From positions 5,332,001 to 5,396,000 of the forward strand of contig NZ_CP135922.1 of assembly GCF_032399705.1 (NCBI RefSeq): a stretch of DNA of 64,000 bases. Direction: 5' to 3'. Positions within the stretch are counted from its first letter, which is position 1. Every line of letters begins with the position of its first letter. This document shows positions 1-8,717 of the stretch, piece after piece. The position numbers were made by a program, and so were the translations under genes. Source of the stretch: Paenibacillus sp. BIC5C1. Lineage in GTDB: Bacteria > Bacillota > Bacilli > Paenibacillales > Paenibacillaceae. The notes beneath the pieces are model-generated. The model had not been told where the DNA came from, ran no database searches, and saw nothing but the letters and a program-made list of their open reading frames with translations.

Positions 1-308
1 ACTACGGAGTGTCTGAAACAAAGTATGACATCATCAAAAATGACAGCAAATTGCAATTGCAGAGCATTCCGAGCAATGCGGTTTCCTATCTGTTGTTCAA
101 CACAGCCAACCGGGAAGTTGCCAAGAGCAGTGACCTGAGAAAATCCGTGCTCTATTCCATTAATCAGGATGACATTTTGCAGTTCTACAAAAACAACAAA
201 CTTAAGTCATATTCTACAGTAAGTCCACTCGTGCAGACCGGGAATGAATTGAAATCCGATCCGGCAAAAGTGAAAGAATTTTTGAGCGCATACCAAGCTT
301 CCAAGTAA
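1..308 (+). CDS. Solute-binding protein (family 5-like), C-terminal fragment
   Basis: The reading frame is open from the first bases of the window, so this is the 3' end of a gene that starts upstream. The last ~100 residues contain a LLFNTANRE motif followed by an LRKSVLYSIN segment and a short tail. That pattern resembles the C-terminal lobe of family 5 (peptide/nickel) ABC binding proteins, or of SgrR-type regulators that carry the same domain. The internal GTG at position 9 is probably not the true start. A bidirectional terminator follows directly. Substrate and full architecture cannot be read from this fragment. Confidence 0.55.
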   Translation, partial: YGVSETKYDIIKNDSKLQLQSIPSNAVSYLLFNTANREVAKSSDLRKSVLYSINQDDILQFYKNNKLKSYSTVSPLVQTGNELKSDPAKVKEFLSAYQASK

Positions 309-318
309 CAATAAAGAT

Positions 319-365
319 AAACGGCTGCCACCCGGATCAATCCAGGATCCGGATGACAGCCGTTT
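319..365. terminator. Bidirectional rho-independent terminator
   Basis: A 20-base left arm (319-338) pairs with 346-365 around a 7-base loop with two mismatches. The stem ends in AAACGG/CCGTTT and is followed by TTATTTT on the plus strand. It lies between convergent genes ending at 308 and 386 and can serve both. Confidence 0.8.
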
Positions 366-385
366 TATTTTATTGAAAGAATACA

Positions 386-877
386 CTATGATGAGCAGTC
401 TGCCTGATACTTTCGCTGTACGCAGGGCAACAGAGTGACGATCTGGATCCCCACTCCCCAGGCAAAATAGACAAGATGGATGACAGATACTTGCTGGATC
501 CAGTAAACCTGTATCATAATCCAGATGATCAGAGCAAATCCCGTATATAAGGAGAACGTCCATCCCCAGTATTGATTCGAGTAGAGATTCAGTTTTTCAC
601 CTATTTCCCAGTGAGTGCGACGAAGGAGTGAAATGGCAATGATCATTGGCATAACACCAAGAACCAACAATAGTATAATCCCGGGGATCAAAAAACTGCC
701 AAACGGGGATTGTTCCAACAATGAATTCGGCATGTTGACAAGGTTTCCCGATGGATCAATAATGAGTGCTCCCCCTCCAATGATCGCACCAATGGCCAGT
801 AACCCCTGCATCATAATGAGCGCCCACGACCTTCCCGGTCCACATTCACGCTTCATTCCATCAGCACTAGTTCTCAT
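386..877 (-). CDS. Small integral membrane protein, unknown function
   Basis: This 163-residue protein has about four hydrophobic segments (roughly residues 18-42, 62-85, 105-122 and 130-150), so it is very probably membrane-embedded. A positively charged stretch precedes the first helix and a short hydrophilic tail ends the protein. I recognise no family motif. The first ATG has GGTGAGGG immediately upstream, which is close; a downstream ATG (MKREC) is an alternative start. It is transcribed away from the SOS-box gene at 1061 and converges on the preceding gene at a shared terminator. No function is proposed. Confidence 0.55.
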   Translation of the reverse strand: MRTSADGMKRECGPGRSWALIMMQGLLAIGAIIGGGALIIDPSGNLVNMPNSLLEQSPFGSFLIPGIILLLVLGVMPMIIAISLLRRTHWEIGEKLNLYSNQYWGWTFSLYTGFALIIWIMIQVYWIQQVSVIHLVYFAWGVGIQIVTLLPCVQRKYQADCSS

Positions 878-1001
878 CCCTCACCCTCCAGACATGATAC
901 AGATTTTACTGAACGTTCTATTCCATTTTCACATATGGAAAAGGCTGAATCCTGTGCTCTTTCTCACTAAAATCGTCCAAAAAATTCGATTATGGTAAAA
1001 C

Positions 1002-1030
1002 TTGATAAAAGAACGTACGTTCGGTATAAT
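1002..1030 (+). promoter_or_regulatory. Sigma-A promoter of the 1061 gene
   Basis: TTGATA (1002-1007) and TATAAT (1025-1030) are separated by exactly 17 bp, giving a near-consensus vegetative promoter. The predicted transcript starts near 1037. This excludes the upstream ATG at 992 and supports the ATG at 1061. Confidence 0.8.
1011..1022. promoter_or_regulatory. LexA (DinR) SOS box
   Basis: GAACGTACGTTC fits the Gram-positive LexA core GAAC-N4-GTTC, is perfectly palindromic and is followed by G as in the extended consensus. It lies wholly between the -35 and -10 elements of the promoter at 1002-1030, the classic place for repression. Confidence 0.75.
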
Positions 1031-1060
1031 AGAGATATACTTAATGAGCGAGAGGCAGAT

Positions 1061-1261
1061 ATGGACGACAAATTTATTAAGGAACTACGCGAGATTAGCC
1101 GGGACGACAGACGAAGATCAGAATTTATGATCCAGGGCATGAAAGAAACACTACAGGGAAGAAAAGAAGAAAGTATATTCAAACGCTGGATTCGGCGTAA
1201 GAAGACAGAGAAGAAAATTTCACAACGATTCAATCAGGATCCCTCTTCGGATCAAAAGTAA
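1061..1261 (+). CDS. Small highly charged protein under a LexA box
   Basis: A 66-residue protein rich in Lys, Arg, Asp and Glu, with no hydrophobic segment and no recognised domain. The ATG at 1061 is preceded by GAGAGG at a suitable distance, and the promoter at 1002-1030 would start transcription around 1037, so an upstream in-frame ATG (992) cannot be used. The arginine/lysine-rich middle (FKRWIRRKKTEKK) could bind nucleic acid, but this is inference. It stands as a single gene with its own terminator. The SOS box in its promoter suggests induction by DNA damage. It does not resemble the cell-division inhibitor YneA, which has a membrane segment and LysM domain. Confidence 0.7.
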   Translation: MDDKFIKELREISRDDRRRSEFMIQGMKETLQGRKEESIFKRWIRRKKTEKKISQRFNQDPSSDQK

Positions 1262-1270
1262 CCACATAAA

Positions 1271-1293
1271 AAGGAGGCGTAGTACGCCTCCTT
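1271..1293 (+). terminator. Rho-independent terminator of the SOS-box gene
   Basis: A 9-bp perfect stem (1271-1279 with 1285-1293), loop TAGTA, is followed by ATTATTTAT. It starts 10 bases after the stop of the gene at 1061. Confidence 0.8.
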
Positions 1294-1409
1294 TATTATT
1301 TATATGAATGCCTATTCGTCTAGACGTTGTATGGATTGGATACTTCTTCTAGTTCACATTCTCTACCCTGGAGCAAGAAAATTGAATTATGCAAAATAAA
1401 AACGTTACT

Positions 1410-2114
1410 TCATTTCGCACCAGCCCGGACCAAAATCGCTTCGATTTCCTTGAAGCCTTTATTCTTAGCATGAATAAGCGGTGATACACCATCACGATCT
1501 GAAAGGTTTACGTCTGCTCCATGATCAATGAGTAATTTGATCGTCTGCTGCTGTCTTTTATTGCCATCGTTTAGAATGATCGCTTCCAACAGAGCTGTCC
1601 ATCCCAATTGATTAATATGGTCCACATTCACTGAAGTTTGGGTCAGCAATTCTCGTACCACATCCACATATCCATGCTCCGATGCTGGAATAAGTGCAGT
1701 TCCTCCATATCGATTTGTTATCGCTGGGTCGGCTCCCGCCTCAATCGTCAGCTTCAAAATATCTAAGTATCCTTCGGCGCCAGCGTACAAAAACGGGTTA
1801 TTCTTCATATCATCCTGTACATTAACATCTGCACCCGCTTCAATCAACATTGTGGCTGATGCCAGATCATTGTTGTACGTTGCAATCATAACAGCTGTTC
1901 TTCCGCTCTGATCCTGAGCATTGATATTGGTACCCTCTTGAATCCATTTTTCAATACTTTCGGTGTCTCTTTCCTCAGCTGCCTTCAACAACAGCTCTTC
2001 CGGTGAAGTCGATAACGTCTCCTCCACCTTCGGGACGTTGCTCACTTCAGGCCCGCAGCCTTGAACGACGAACATACTGGTTATTAGGATAATCATCATC
2101 AGCGACTTATTCAT
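1410..2114 (-). CDS. Ankyrin-repeat lipoprotein
   Basis: The N-terminus is a lipoprotein signal with a hydrophobic run and Cys20 in FVVQGC, so the mature protein should be lipid-anchored on the outer face of the membrane. Residues ~40-230 hold about six ankyrin repeats, visible as repeated G-TAL/LI-AGADVN patterns. Ankyrin repeats bind proteins; the partner is unknown. Only 13 bases separate its start from the end of the S-layer-homology gene upstream, so the two are probably co-transcribed. Exported ankyrin proteins are less common than cytoplasmic ones. Confidence 0.85.
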   Translation of the reverse strand: MNKSLMMIILITSMFVVQGCGPEVSNVPKVEETLSTSPEELLLKAAEERDTESIEKWIQEGTNINAQDQSGRTAVMIATYNNDLASATMLIEAGADVNVQDDMKNNPFLYAGAEGYLDILKLTIEAGADPAITNRYGGTALIPASEHGYVDVVRELLTQTSVNVDHINQLGWTALLEAIILNDGNKRQQQTIKLLIDHGADVNLSDRDGVSPLIHAKNKGFKEIEAILVRAGAK

Positions 2115-2127
2115 ACTGCCTCCCTTA

Positions 2128-3633
2128 CTACAGTGTCACTGTTACCGTAGAAGCGACACTCCAATCCCCAACTGGACTTATTGTATAGGTCGTGCCTGGG
2201 ATTAACTTACCATCATTAACAATGTCGAATACACCTGTGGCGCCTTTCCGACTTGAATATTTATATGTCGCTGTCAGAACGTCACCGTTAGGTGATGTTA
2301 GTGTCACACTTCGACCGGAGAACAGTTCATCTCCAGGATCTTTTGCCAGCGTAACTTCAATTGAAGTTTCACTCACAACTTGGGAACTCGCAACCTCCAA
2401 CGAATCGAACGACCTTGCGGTGAATGAAGCGTTATTGATGTTCGCCCAGTCAGAAGAAACCGTATATGTCACACCGGATTGCAATGTTTGTCCTTCTGGC
2501 AAACGGAATTTCGGTTCTTGTTTACCATCTGTCGATTGCGTGAACGGAACATATTTGGCAACGATTGGCTCGCCACCTTCTGGCGTAATCATAACTTGTC
2601 TTGCCTGCAAGGAGGAGATAATTTGATATGTTTTTCCTCCTGCTTGTTCTTGGTCATTCAACACAAACGCATTAGCCCCTCGACCACCGCTGTATGCTGA
2701 AATGATATAGCCATAATCCACTACACCGTTCGCTTGCAGTGCTTCAATCTCGAACGTATCATTCGTTATTTGACTAGCCGTCGTCATGTTTAGTTTTGTA
2801 CCACTGCCTTCAAAGGAACCAGCATCTTGGCCTTTATAAGTGAGACTGTATACTTCACCTGCATGTTGAACGGACGTTGGAACGATGTAGGTTGCGATGG
2901 ACCCTGTTTTCAGACGAGGCATGTTGGTCAATGACAACCCACCACTGAGCGCAAAATCGGTTTGTGCCTTAGCAAATACTTCATCCGCTGCTGTCAGAGG
3001 CTTGTCGAACGTCACAATTAAGGTAATGGCATTGAGCGATCTAACGCTCTGTATTTGAGCCTGCCCCGAAGGAATAGCCTGGTGGGCCGTTTGCAACAGT
3101 ACCGCTGCTTCCCCGCGTGTGGTCGAACCGTTCTCGGAATAGAACGTGCTCATCCAATGGTGAACGGATTTCACATCACGCTGCATCGCTTTGGATACAA
3201 CCTGTTCCAGTTCTGCATCCGTCACTTGACTGTTCGGATTGAATTGCCCATTATTTTCCTGCATGATGCCAAGTTCAACGAGCTTTGATGCATACGGTGC
3301 GTACCACGCGTTAGCATTAACGTCCGTTAATTCAACACTTTCTCCTGTCTTGCCCTCCAGATTAAACGTTTTGAATACCAGTGTTGCTAATTCCGCGCGG
3401 GTAATGGCTCTATGTTCACCCATGGATTGATCGGCATATCCGTTCATGATCCCCAAGCTGTTCAGTGTCTTGATGGCAGCCTCAATCTGCTGGTTGGTAA
3501 GCTGTGTCGCTGTAGCTGCAACGTTGGTAACATATGTAGCTGCATGGACGTGATTGGTAGTTAGCGGGAATACTGCTGTGCCTAATGCAGTTATCGTTAA
3601 AAATGTAGCCATTTTTCGGGTTATAGGATTCAT
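2128..3633 (-). CDS. S-layer-homology (SLH) domain surface protein
   Basis: A 501-residue exported protein. Residues 1-31 form a signal peptide ending in HVHA-A. Residues ~45-190 contain SLH modules, marked by ITRAELATLVFKTF, DVNANAWYAPYASKLVELGIM and STTRGEAAVLLQTA; such modules usually bind pyruvylated secondary cell-wall polymer. The remaining ~310 residues are Thr/Val/Ser-rich and predicted beta-strand-rich, with no catalytic motif seen. The start ATG has GAGGAGG nine bases upstream, but that ribosome site lies in a potential hairpin (3643-3685). It follows a two-component pair and precedes the ankyrin lipoprotein on the same strand. Confidence 0.85.
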   Translation of the reverse strand: MNPITRKMATFLTITALGTAVFPLTTNHVHAATYVTNVAATATQLTNQQIEAAIKTLNSLGIMNGYADQSMGEHRAITRAELATLVFKTFNLEGKTGESVELTDVNANAWYAPYASKLVELGIMQENNGQFNPNSQVTDAELEQVVSKAMQRDVKSVHHWMSTFYSENGSTTRGEAAVLLQTAHQAIPSGQAQIQSVRSLNAITLIVTFDKPLTAADEVFAKAQTDFALSGGLSLTNMPRLKTGSIATYIVPTSVQHAGEVYSLTYKGQDAGSFEGSGTKLNMTTASQITNDTFEIEALQANGVVDYGYIISAYSGGRGANAFVLNDQEQAGGKTYQIISSLQARQVMITPEGGEPIVAKYVPFTQSTDGKQEPKFRLPEGQTLQSGVTYTVSSDWANINNASFTARSFDSLEVASSQVVSETSIEVTLAKDPGDELFSGRSVTLTSPNGDVLTATYKYSSRKGATGVFDIVNDGKLIPGTTYTISPVGDWSVASTVTVTL

Positions 3634-3642
3634 ATTTGAATT

Positions 3643-3685
3643 CCTCCTCTATAGGTTGAAGTTGCCTGTATCTATAGAGTAGAGG
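3643..3685 (-). promoter_or_regulatory. Hairpin covering the ribosome site of the SLH gene
   Basis: On the minus strand, 3685-3672 can pair with 3654-3643 to form CTCTATAG/CTATAGAG plus a further CCTC/GAGG across a 2-base bulge. The 3' arm contains the GAGGAGG Shine-Dalgarno of the gene starting at 3633. The pairing is seen in the sequence; control of translation is inferred. Confidence 0.5.
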
Positions 3686-3752
3686 ACAAAAAGAAACTCC
3701 CAAGGACAAAAATATTAACAAAATATAAACTGAATCTAATTTTTCTCGAAAC

Positions 3753-4445
3753 TTATATGGTGAACCGGTAGCCCGCACCCCAGACGGTCTCAATGTACTC
3801 CGGATTTTTGGGATCTGCCTCCAGCTTCCCACGCAGTTTGCGAATATGGACGGTAACCGTCGCAATATCTCCGCTGGAATCCATGCCCCAGATCCGCTCG
3901 AACAGATCGGCTTTGCTGAATACACGGTTGGGATGACTCGCAAGAAATACGAGTAGATCGAATTCCTTGGTTGTAATTGCTACCTCTTCACCATTAGCAA
4001 AAACGCGGCGCGCTCCCTTGTCGATATGAAGCCCACGAATGTGGATTTCATCTTGTTCAGCTGGTTTGCTTTTTCCAAGCAGTCTCTCATATCGGGTCAA
4101 ATGAGCCTTCGCTCTTGCAACCAACTCGCTTGGGCTGAACGGCTTTGTAATAAAATCATCAACACCCAAATTAAACGTTCTAATCTTATCGATCTCCTCC
4201 TTTTTCGCGGAGACGACAAGGATTGGCACCTCTTTCACTTCACGAATGCGTCTGCAACATTCGAAGCCGTCCAGTCCCGGAAGCATCAGATCAACGATAA
4301 TCAGATTGTAACTTCCCTCCAGAGCCAGCTTCAGTCCTTCATCTCCGGTATGGCAGAGCTCCACAGAAAACCCGTTGAGTTCGAAATAATCCCGTTCCAG
4401 TTCCGCAATCGTTGTTTCATCCTCAATAATCAAAATGTTTGTCAT
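3753..4445 (-). CDS. OmpR/PhoB-family response regulator
   Basis: A 230-residue regulator. The receiver domain (1-120) shows acidic E8-D9, phospho-acceptor Asp52 in VDLMLPG, Ser79 in VVSA and Lys101 in TKPF. The winged-helix DNA-binding domain (~130-230) ends with VWGAGYRF, as in PhoB/OmpR proteins. Its start overlaps the end of the sensor kinase gene by 23 bases, so the pair is translated together. It is followed after 119 bases by the SLH gene on the same strand, a plausible target. The signal is unknown. Confidence 0.95.
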   Translation of the reverse strand: MTNILIIEDETTIAELERDYFELNGFSVELCHTGDEGLKLALEGSYNLIIVDLMLPGLDGFECCRRIREVKEVPILVVSAKKEEIDKIRTFNLGVDDFITKPFSPSELVARAKAHLTRYERLLGKSKPAEQDEIHIRGLHIDKGARRVFANGEEVAITTKEFDLLVFLASHPNRVFSKADLFERIWGMDSSGDIATVTVHIRKLRGKLEADPKNPEYIETVWGAGYRFTI

Positions 4446-5922
4446 TTCCCTTTAGTCCCTCCTTTTCATTGAGCCGTTGAAGTTTGATATAAATGATCGT
4501 GCCGTCTTTCGGTTTACTTTCGGCCCAGATGAAGCCTCCGTGTCCATCAATGATTTGGCGGGCTATCGCCAGCCCCAATCCACTTCCACCTGTTGAGGAA
4601 TTGCGGGATTGCTCTGCCCGATAAAAGCGTTCAAATATATAAGGCAGCGCCTCTTCCGGTATTCCTCTGCCATTATCCTTAAAGGCTATCGTAATCCATT
4701 CGTCATCTGCTTGAAGTGTAATCCCGAATTGTTTTTGTTCATTCTCCATATATTTGAGGGCATTATCCACCACATTGACAACGGTGCGTTTTAATTTATC
4801 CAGATCTACAGACGCCATGACCGGACCAGATGCCCGATTGTCCCAATCCAAAGCCACCCCTTTGTCCTCCAGATCGTATCTGAGCTCTTCAATGCTATCT
4901 TCCAGGAAATCGACAAGGTCTACTATTTTAAACAGGAAAGGTTCCTGATTCAAGTCGAGCTTTGAATACAGAAACAGTTCATCCACCAACTTATCCATAC
5001 TAACTGCTTTGGAGTGAATGATATTGACGTATGTCTCCATTTTTTCCGGAGTGTTGGCCACTCCATCACGAATTCCCTCAATATAACCTTTAATATTGGT
5101 GATTGGTGTACGAAGGTCATGCGAAATATTGGAGATGAGCTCTCTGCGGTTCGCTTCGTCTTGCTGTCGCAAATCATTGGAGCGCTGCAATTGAGTCCGC
5201 ATGCTTTCGAACGCTTCACTGAGTTGTCCCACTTCATCATTGGAGCTAAGTTGAAGCTTGAAGGACAGATTCCCATCTTTAATATGCTCGGCTGAGCTCC
5301 GCAGTTGATTCAAAGGCTTAATGAAGCTGCGAGTGATCCAGCGGAATAAGAGCAGGTTTGCGATGATGAGAACGCCGATGAGCAGAAGTGACATCACAGG
5401 CAGCAGTTTGCGAGTAAGCTCTGCAAATGGGCTTCTCTCACGAATAACGAAGATACTTCCTCTTTCTCCATCTGAATATTGAAAATCAAATTTCGCATAT
5501 GCATAGAATCGCTCACTAATGTTAAAGGTGCTGCGAATCTGATAATTGTTGAGATCATACGCAGGCAGTGCTTGCTTCAGTTCCGGCTGGTTGAAGGTCA
5601 GCGATTCGAAGATCTGGCTATTCTCCCGTCTGATGTAAAGCCCGGATTTCTCGGCTCGAAGCTTCATGTCGTACTCACGCAGCAAAACCTTGTTCTGCAG
5701 CTCGTCGGGATCATTTTTGGCCAGAAACTTCATCTCTTGAAAGATCGATTCTCCCTGTTCCGTGAGTGGATTCACCTGATAATGTACTTTGTAAATATCG
5801 CGAAAACCCTGCAGATCGCCTGTTGCCGCAATCGTATACAGACTGGCCGTAAGCAGGATGAACAGCAGACTTATGACAAGCATGCCCGTAAAGGACAGCA
5901 ACATTTTTATTCGAATGGACAT
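4423..5922 (-). CDS. Sensor histidine kinase
   Basis: A 499-residue membrane kinase. Transmembrane helices lie near residues 8-32 and 172-195, enclosing an extracytoplasmic sensor region of ~140 residues with no family I recognise. A HAMP domain follows (~195-250), then HisKA with phospho-acceptor His268 in SNISHDLRTP, then the HATPase domain with NVVDNALKY (N box), DNGRGIP (G1) and GGSGLGLAIA (G2). The order kinase then regulator, with a 23-base overlap, marks a two-component operon with the gene ending at 3753. Confidence 0.95.
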   Translation of the reverse strand: MSIRIKMLLSFTGMLVISLLFILLTASLYTIAATGDLQGFRDIYKVHYQVNPLTEQGESIFQEMKFLAKNDPDELQNKVLLREYDMKLRAEKSGLYIRRENSQIFESLTFNQPELKQALPAYDLNNYQIRSTFNISERFYAYAKFDFQYSDGERGSIFVIRERSPFAELTRKLLPVMSLLLIGVLIIANLLLFRWITRSFIKPLNQLRSSAEHIKDGNLSFKLQLSSNDEVGQLSEAFESMRTQLQRSNDLRQQDEANRRELISNISHDLRTPITNIKGYIEGIRDGVANTPEKMETYVNIIHSKAVSMDKLVDELFLYSKLDLNQEPFLFKIVDLVDFLEDSIEELRYDLEDKGVALDWDNRASGPVMASVDLDKLKRTVVNVVDNALKYMENEQKQFGITLQADDEWITIAFKDNGRGIPEEALPYIFERFYRAEQSRNSSTGGSGLGLAIARQIIDGHGGFIWAESKPKDGTIIYIKLQRLNEKEGLKGNDKHFDY

Positions 5923-6034
5923 GGTATCCCCTTCTTAATCATGCTATTGGGTTAGTTAGTGCACATGTTAACACAAGATTGATCCAAATGCCCATAGGAG
6001 TATTCCATATCAGCAGTTCTGCCTGAACAGAAGA

Positions 6035-6065
6035 AAACCCAAGGTCGTAAAAATGACCTGGGTTT
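6035..6065. terminator. Terminator downstream of the cyclase gene
   Basis: AAACCCAAGGTC pairs with GACCTGGGTTT across an 8-base loop with one bulged base. A second GGAGG/CCTCC hairpin follows at 6077-6096. Both lie downstream of the minus-strand gene ending at 6175. Confidence 0.6.
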
Positions 6066-6174
6066 CTTAACAATCAGAGGAGGGATACACCTCCTCCCTG
6101 TTATTTACTTATGCGAATCATTCAGTTTGAACTGTGTCTGAGTCCATTGCGATATATCTATGTTCAACCCTGAT

Positions 6175-6912
6175 TTACGGAAGTATGGCAAACGAGCGCA
6201 CTGGAAAGCCGGACGCCTTTTCGGCCTTTGGTACGATATTGAAGATCACCGCACCTTTGGCTGGTACCTGATCCAGATTCGTTAACAGCTCTACCTGATA
6301 TGTATCTTGGGCAAGTACATAATATTCTGCGAGAAGTGCCCCATTCTTTTGATAATCCACGGCTGAATCGGTGTCGAAAGTTTCATGGCCAATCGCCTGT
6401 ATTTTTCTTTCCTCGAACAAAAACATTAGTGCACTGACTGACCATCCCGGTGCATGACTGTTTCCCTTAGCATCCTTGTTGTCGAATGCTTCATGACTGG
6501 GCCAGCGTTTGCTCCAATCGGTGCGCAGTGCTACAAAGCTGCCAGCTTCAATAACGCCATGCTCTTTTTCAAACTCAAGAATATGCTCGACATCCAGTGT
6601 AAAATCCGGATTGCTCTCTACAGCCACAGATTGATCAATGACCACCAGCGGTAGTACAAGCTCCTTCAACCCCAATTCATCGAGATACCGGGTATCCCTC
6701 ACAAAGTGAATTGGCGCATCCAGATGCGTACCATATTGACCAGGAAATCTGAAACTCTGGGCAAAGAAACCTTGATCGTGATTAAACAACGTATCGAATT
6801 GTGCCGCATCAAAAGCCGAGAAATGTGGAGATTGCGGTCCAAACGTATGGGTCAGATCCACCCACTTCTTTTCTTTTAATAATTGAATCGCTTGAATGAG
6901 CTCATTGGACAT
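6175..6912 (-). CDS. Cyclase family protein (kynurenine formamidase-like)
   Basis: A ~245-residue cytoplasmic enzyme of the cyclase/formamidase family (PF04199), shown by GTHLDAPIHF, the metal-binding signature HxDxPxH. Family members are metal-dependent hydrolases such as kynurenine formamidase and isatin hydrolase. The ATG at 6912 is favoured because AGGTGAT sits just upstream; a GTG three codons earlier overlaps that site. No tryptophan-catabolism genes lie nearby, so the substrate is open. Confidence 0.85.
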   Translation of the reverse strand: MSNELIQAIQLLKEKKWVDLTHTFGPQSPHFSAFDAAQFDTLFNHDQGFFAQSFRFPGQYGTHLDAPIHFVRDTRYLDELGLKELVLPLVVIDQSVAVESNPDFTLDVEHILEFEKEHGVIEAGSFVALRTDWSKRWPSHEAFDNKDAKGNSHAPGWSVSALMFLFEERKIQAIGHETFDTDSAVDYQKNGALLAEYYVLAQDTYQVELLTNLDQVPAKGAVIFNIVPKAEKASGFPVRSFAILP

Positions 6913-6993
6913 CCGAATCACCTCATCATAGAATGGAATAAATTGTTACTATTATATCTTATTCCACTCCATGCGAAAATATCGAAATGTCAG

Positions 6994-7623
6994 TTATTTG
7001 ATAGAATTCATTAACTCGAAGAAGTATTTTGGTTCATGAGTCTGATATAGATTGAACCACGAATCTAAAGTCTCCAGTGTAAATACATCCAGCACCTTCA
7101 ATACATGCATCGCAAATTCCAACGGAGCTGTGCCCGGTGCTGTAACTAAATTATCATCCGTTACGGCCGGTGCCATTTCATAGTATTTTTCTCCAATGTA
7201 ATGAGGACAAATCATTTTCAAATATTCCAGATCGTTGCTTGTATGCCTTCTGGAGTCCAGCAATCCCATCCTTGCAAGTCCAACGGTTGCACCACATATT
7301 GCCGCAACAATATGACCTTTTTCCAAAGATACCGAAGCTTTTTTCAATACAGGCTCGTGAATGGATTCCATCCAAGTATTCCCGCCTGGAAGAATCAACA
7401 CATCCGTACTTTCCAACATACACTCATCAACAGAAATGCAAGGTAATATTTCCAATCCTCCCATCGTAGTCACCGGACTTTTATCAACACCAACAGTAAC
7501 CACCTCTATTGGTGCCAGCCCTTTCCTAAAATACCTTCCCGAGTTTAGTTCAGCAATTAAATAGCCAACCTCCCAGTCTGACATCGTATCAAATACATAA
7601 AGATATGCTTTTTTGGTATGCAT
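6994..7623 (-). CDS. DJ-1/PfpI family protein
   Basis: A 209-residue protein of the class I glutamine amidotransferase-like superfamily. The sequence shows DVLILPGGNTW near residue 82 and the nucleophile-elbow motif AAICGATVGLA, whose Cys is the expected reactive residue. Members include proteases, chaperones and glyoxalases, and their functions cannot be told apart by sequence alone. The gene stands alone, with a strong terminator upstream on the same strand isolating it from its neighbour. No partner is evident. Confidence 0.85.
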   Translation of the reverse strand: MHTKKAYLYVFDTMSDWEVGYLIAELNSGRYFRKGLAPIEVVTVGVDKSPVTTMGGLEILPCISVDECMLESTDVLILPGGNTWMESIHEPVLKKASVSLEKGHIVAAICGATVGLARMGLLDSRRHTSNDLEYLKMICPHYIGEKYYEMAPAVTDDNLVTAPGTAPLEFAMHVLKVLDVFTLETLDSWFNLYQTHEPKYFFELMNSIK

Positions 7624-7661
7624 CGTGCACTCCCCCTTCTAGTCGATACCCCTATTATAAA

Positions 7662-7696
7662 AAAACTTTACTGACATCTTCCGTCAGTAAAGTTTT
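7662..7696. terminator. Strong bidirectional terminator
   Basis: A 14-bp perfect stem AAAACTTTACTGAC/GTCAGTAAAGTTTT (7662-7675 with 7683-7696), with a 7-base loop, is flanked by a T tract on each strand. Confidence 0.85.
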
Positions 7697-7880
7697 TTGA
7701 ATTTGATAATAATCATATAGTCGGTTCAATTCCTTTTTGCTTCAGACTAATGGGTCCGATGACTTGAACAGATTTGCCGTAGGGTAAAAAGTAAATAGGT
7801 ACGTATAAATTGCTTGAAATGTCACTTTCATTAAAGTCTCTTATGCTATATCAGATACACCCTGTTTGATCACTATGTCC

Positions 7881-8717
7881 TCAAACTCTGTTTATATAAA
7901 ATGATTCGAACTCACCAACAGAGTCGAACTTGTTGATAGATACACCTTCTCTTTTTAACTGCTTCTCTAATTGATCTATAAGCTGTATGACGGCTAATCG
8001 CAACGGTTCAAAATCGTTTGGATCCAACAATGCTATCAGATCTGGATACCCATAATTAGCGTAAAATTCGCGATGCTCACCCAAGTCAATAATGCCAGGC
8101 CAGCGTCCCTTTTCCGCCGCATACAATATTCGGGATAACCCGTCTTGCAACCCAATAGCAACGAAGAAGGCTGTTTCGTAATGGCCTTTTTCGCACGCGG
8201 TTAACAGTTTATTCATCATACCTTTTTCCTCTTCATAGTACCCCTGCAGTTGCTCTTTATAAGAGCGAGTCTCTTCTTGGCTGTTTTGTCGCTCCGATAT
8301 GAGACAAAGTGTATCCGCTGTCAAATTCTCGCACGCTGATACTATTTCATCTGGAGAACGGCTGAACATAATGGTATCAAGGTATGGGTCTAGTTTATCC
8401 GGTTTAATGGAGAGATTTCTAACTTGCTCACGATAGTGACCCCAACTCCGCTTATAGTAAATTTGGTTCAAAAAACCAAGCGACTTGAAAATGTTTCCCG
8501 CAATCTCTTGAGCGTGGGTTCGACAATACGACAGATCCTTGTTTTTTTTGGAAAGACGCATTTTAGCTATGCTTATAAAACATTCCTTTAATACGGATTC
8601 AGCTTTGCTGATCATATCCGATGTTTTGGATTTACTCCCCATGTTGGATATCGTTTCGCGAAGTTCCATGAATCTGGCTAGTTCATCATCTGATCGGACA
8701 TATAACAATTCATACAA
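7881..8717 (-). pseudogene. N-terminally truncated helical protein, perhaps a nucleotidyltransferase remnant
   Basis: The frame encodes about 278 mostly alpha-helical residues but has no credible start: the first codon available is TTG, no ribosome site precedes it, and the open frame continues upstream to a TGA near 8775 through plausible coding sequence (RIRQLSQNLYELL). The helical body and final DPNDFEPLRLAVIQLIDQLE segment recall the C-terminal part of large bacterial nucleotidyltransferases, but no catalytic GS-(x)-D-x-D motif is present. I infer that the N-terminal domain has been lost. An intact protein with an unusual start remains possible. Confidence 0.45.

Noticed and set aside
900..930. 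Second SOS box at GAACGTTC near 911
   Set aside because: The half-sites are directly joined without the four-base spacer required for LexA binding.
992..1060. Upstream ATG extending the SOS-box gene by 23 codons
   Set aside because: It lies before the promoter that drives the gene, so it cannot be in the transcript; the ATG at 1061 has a suitable ribosome site.
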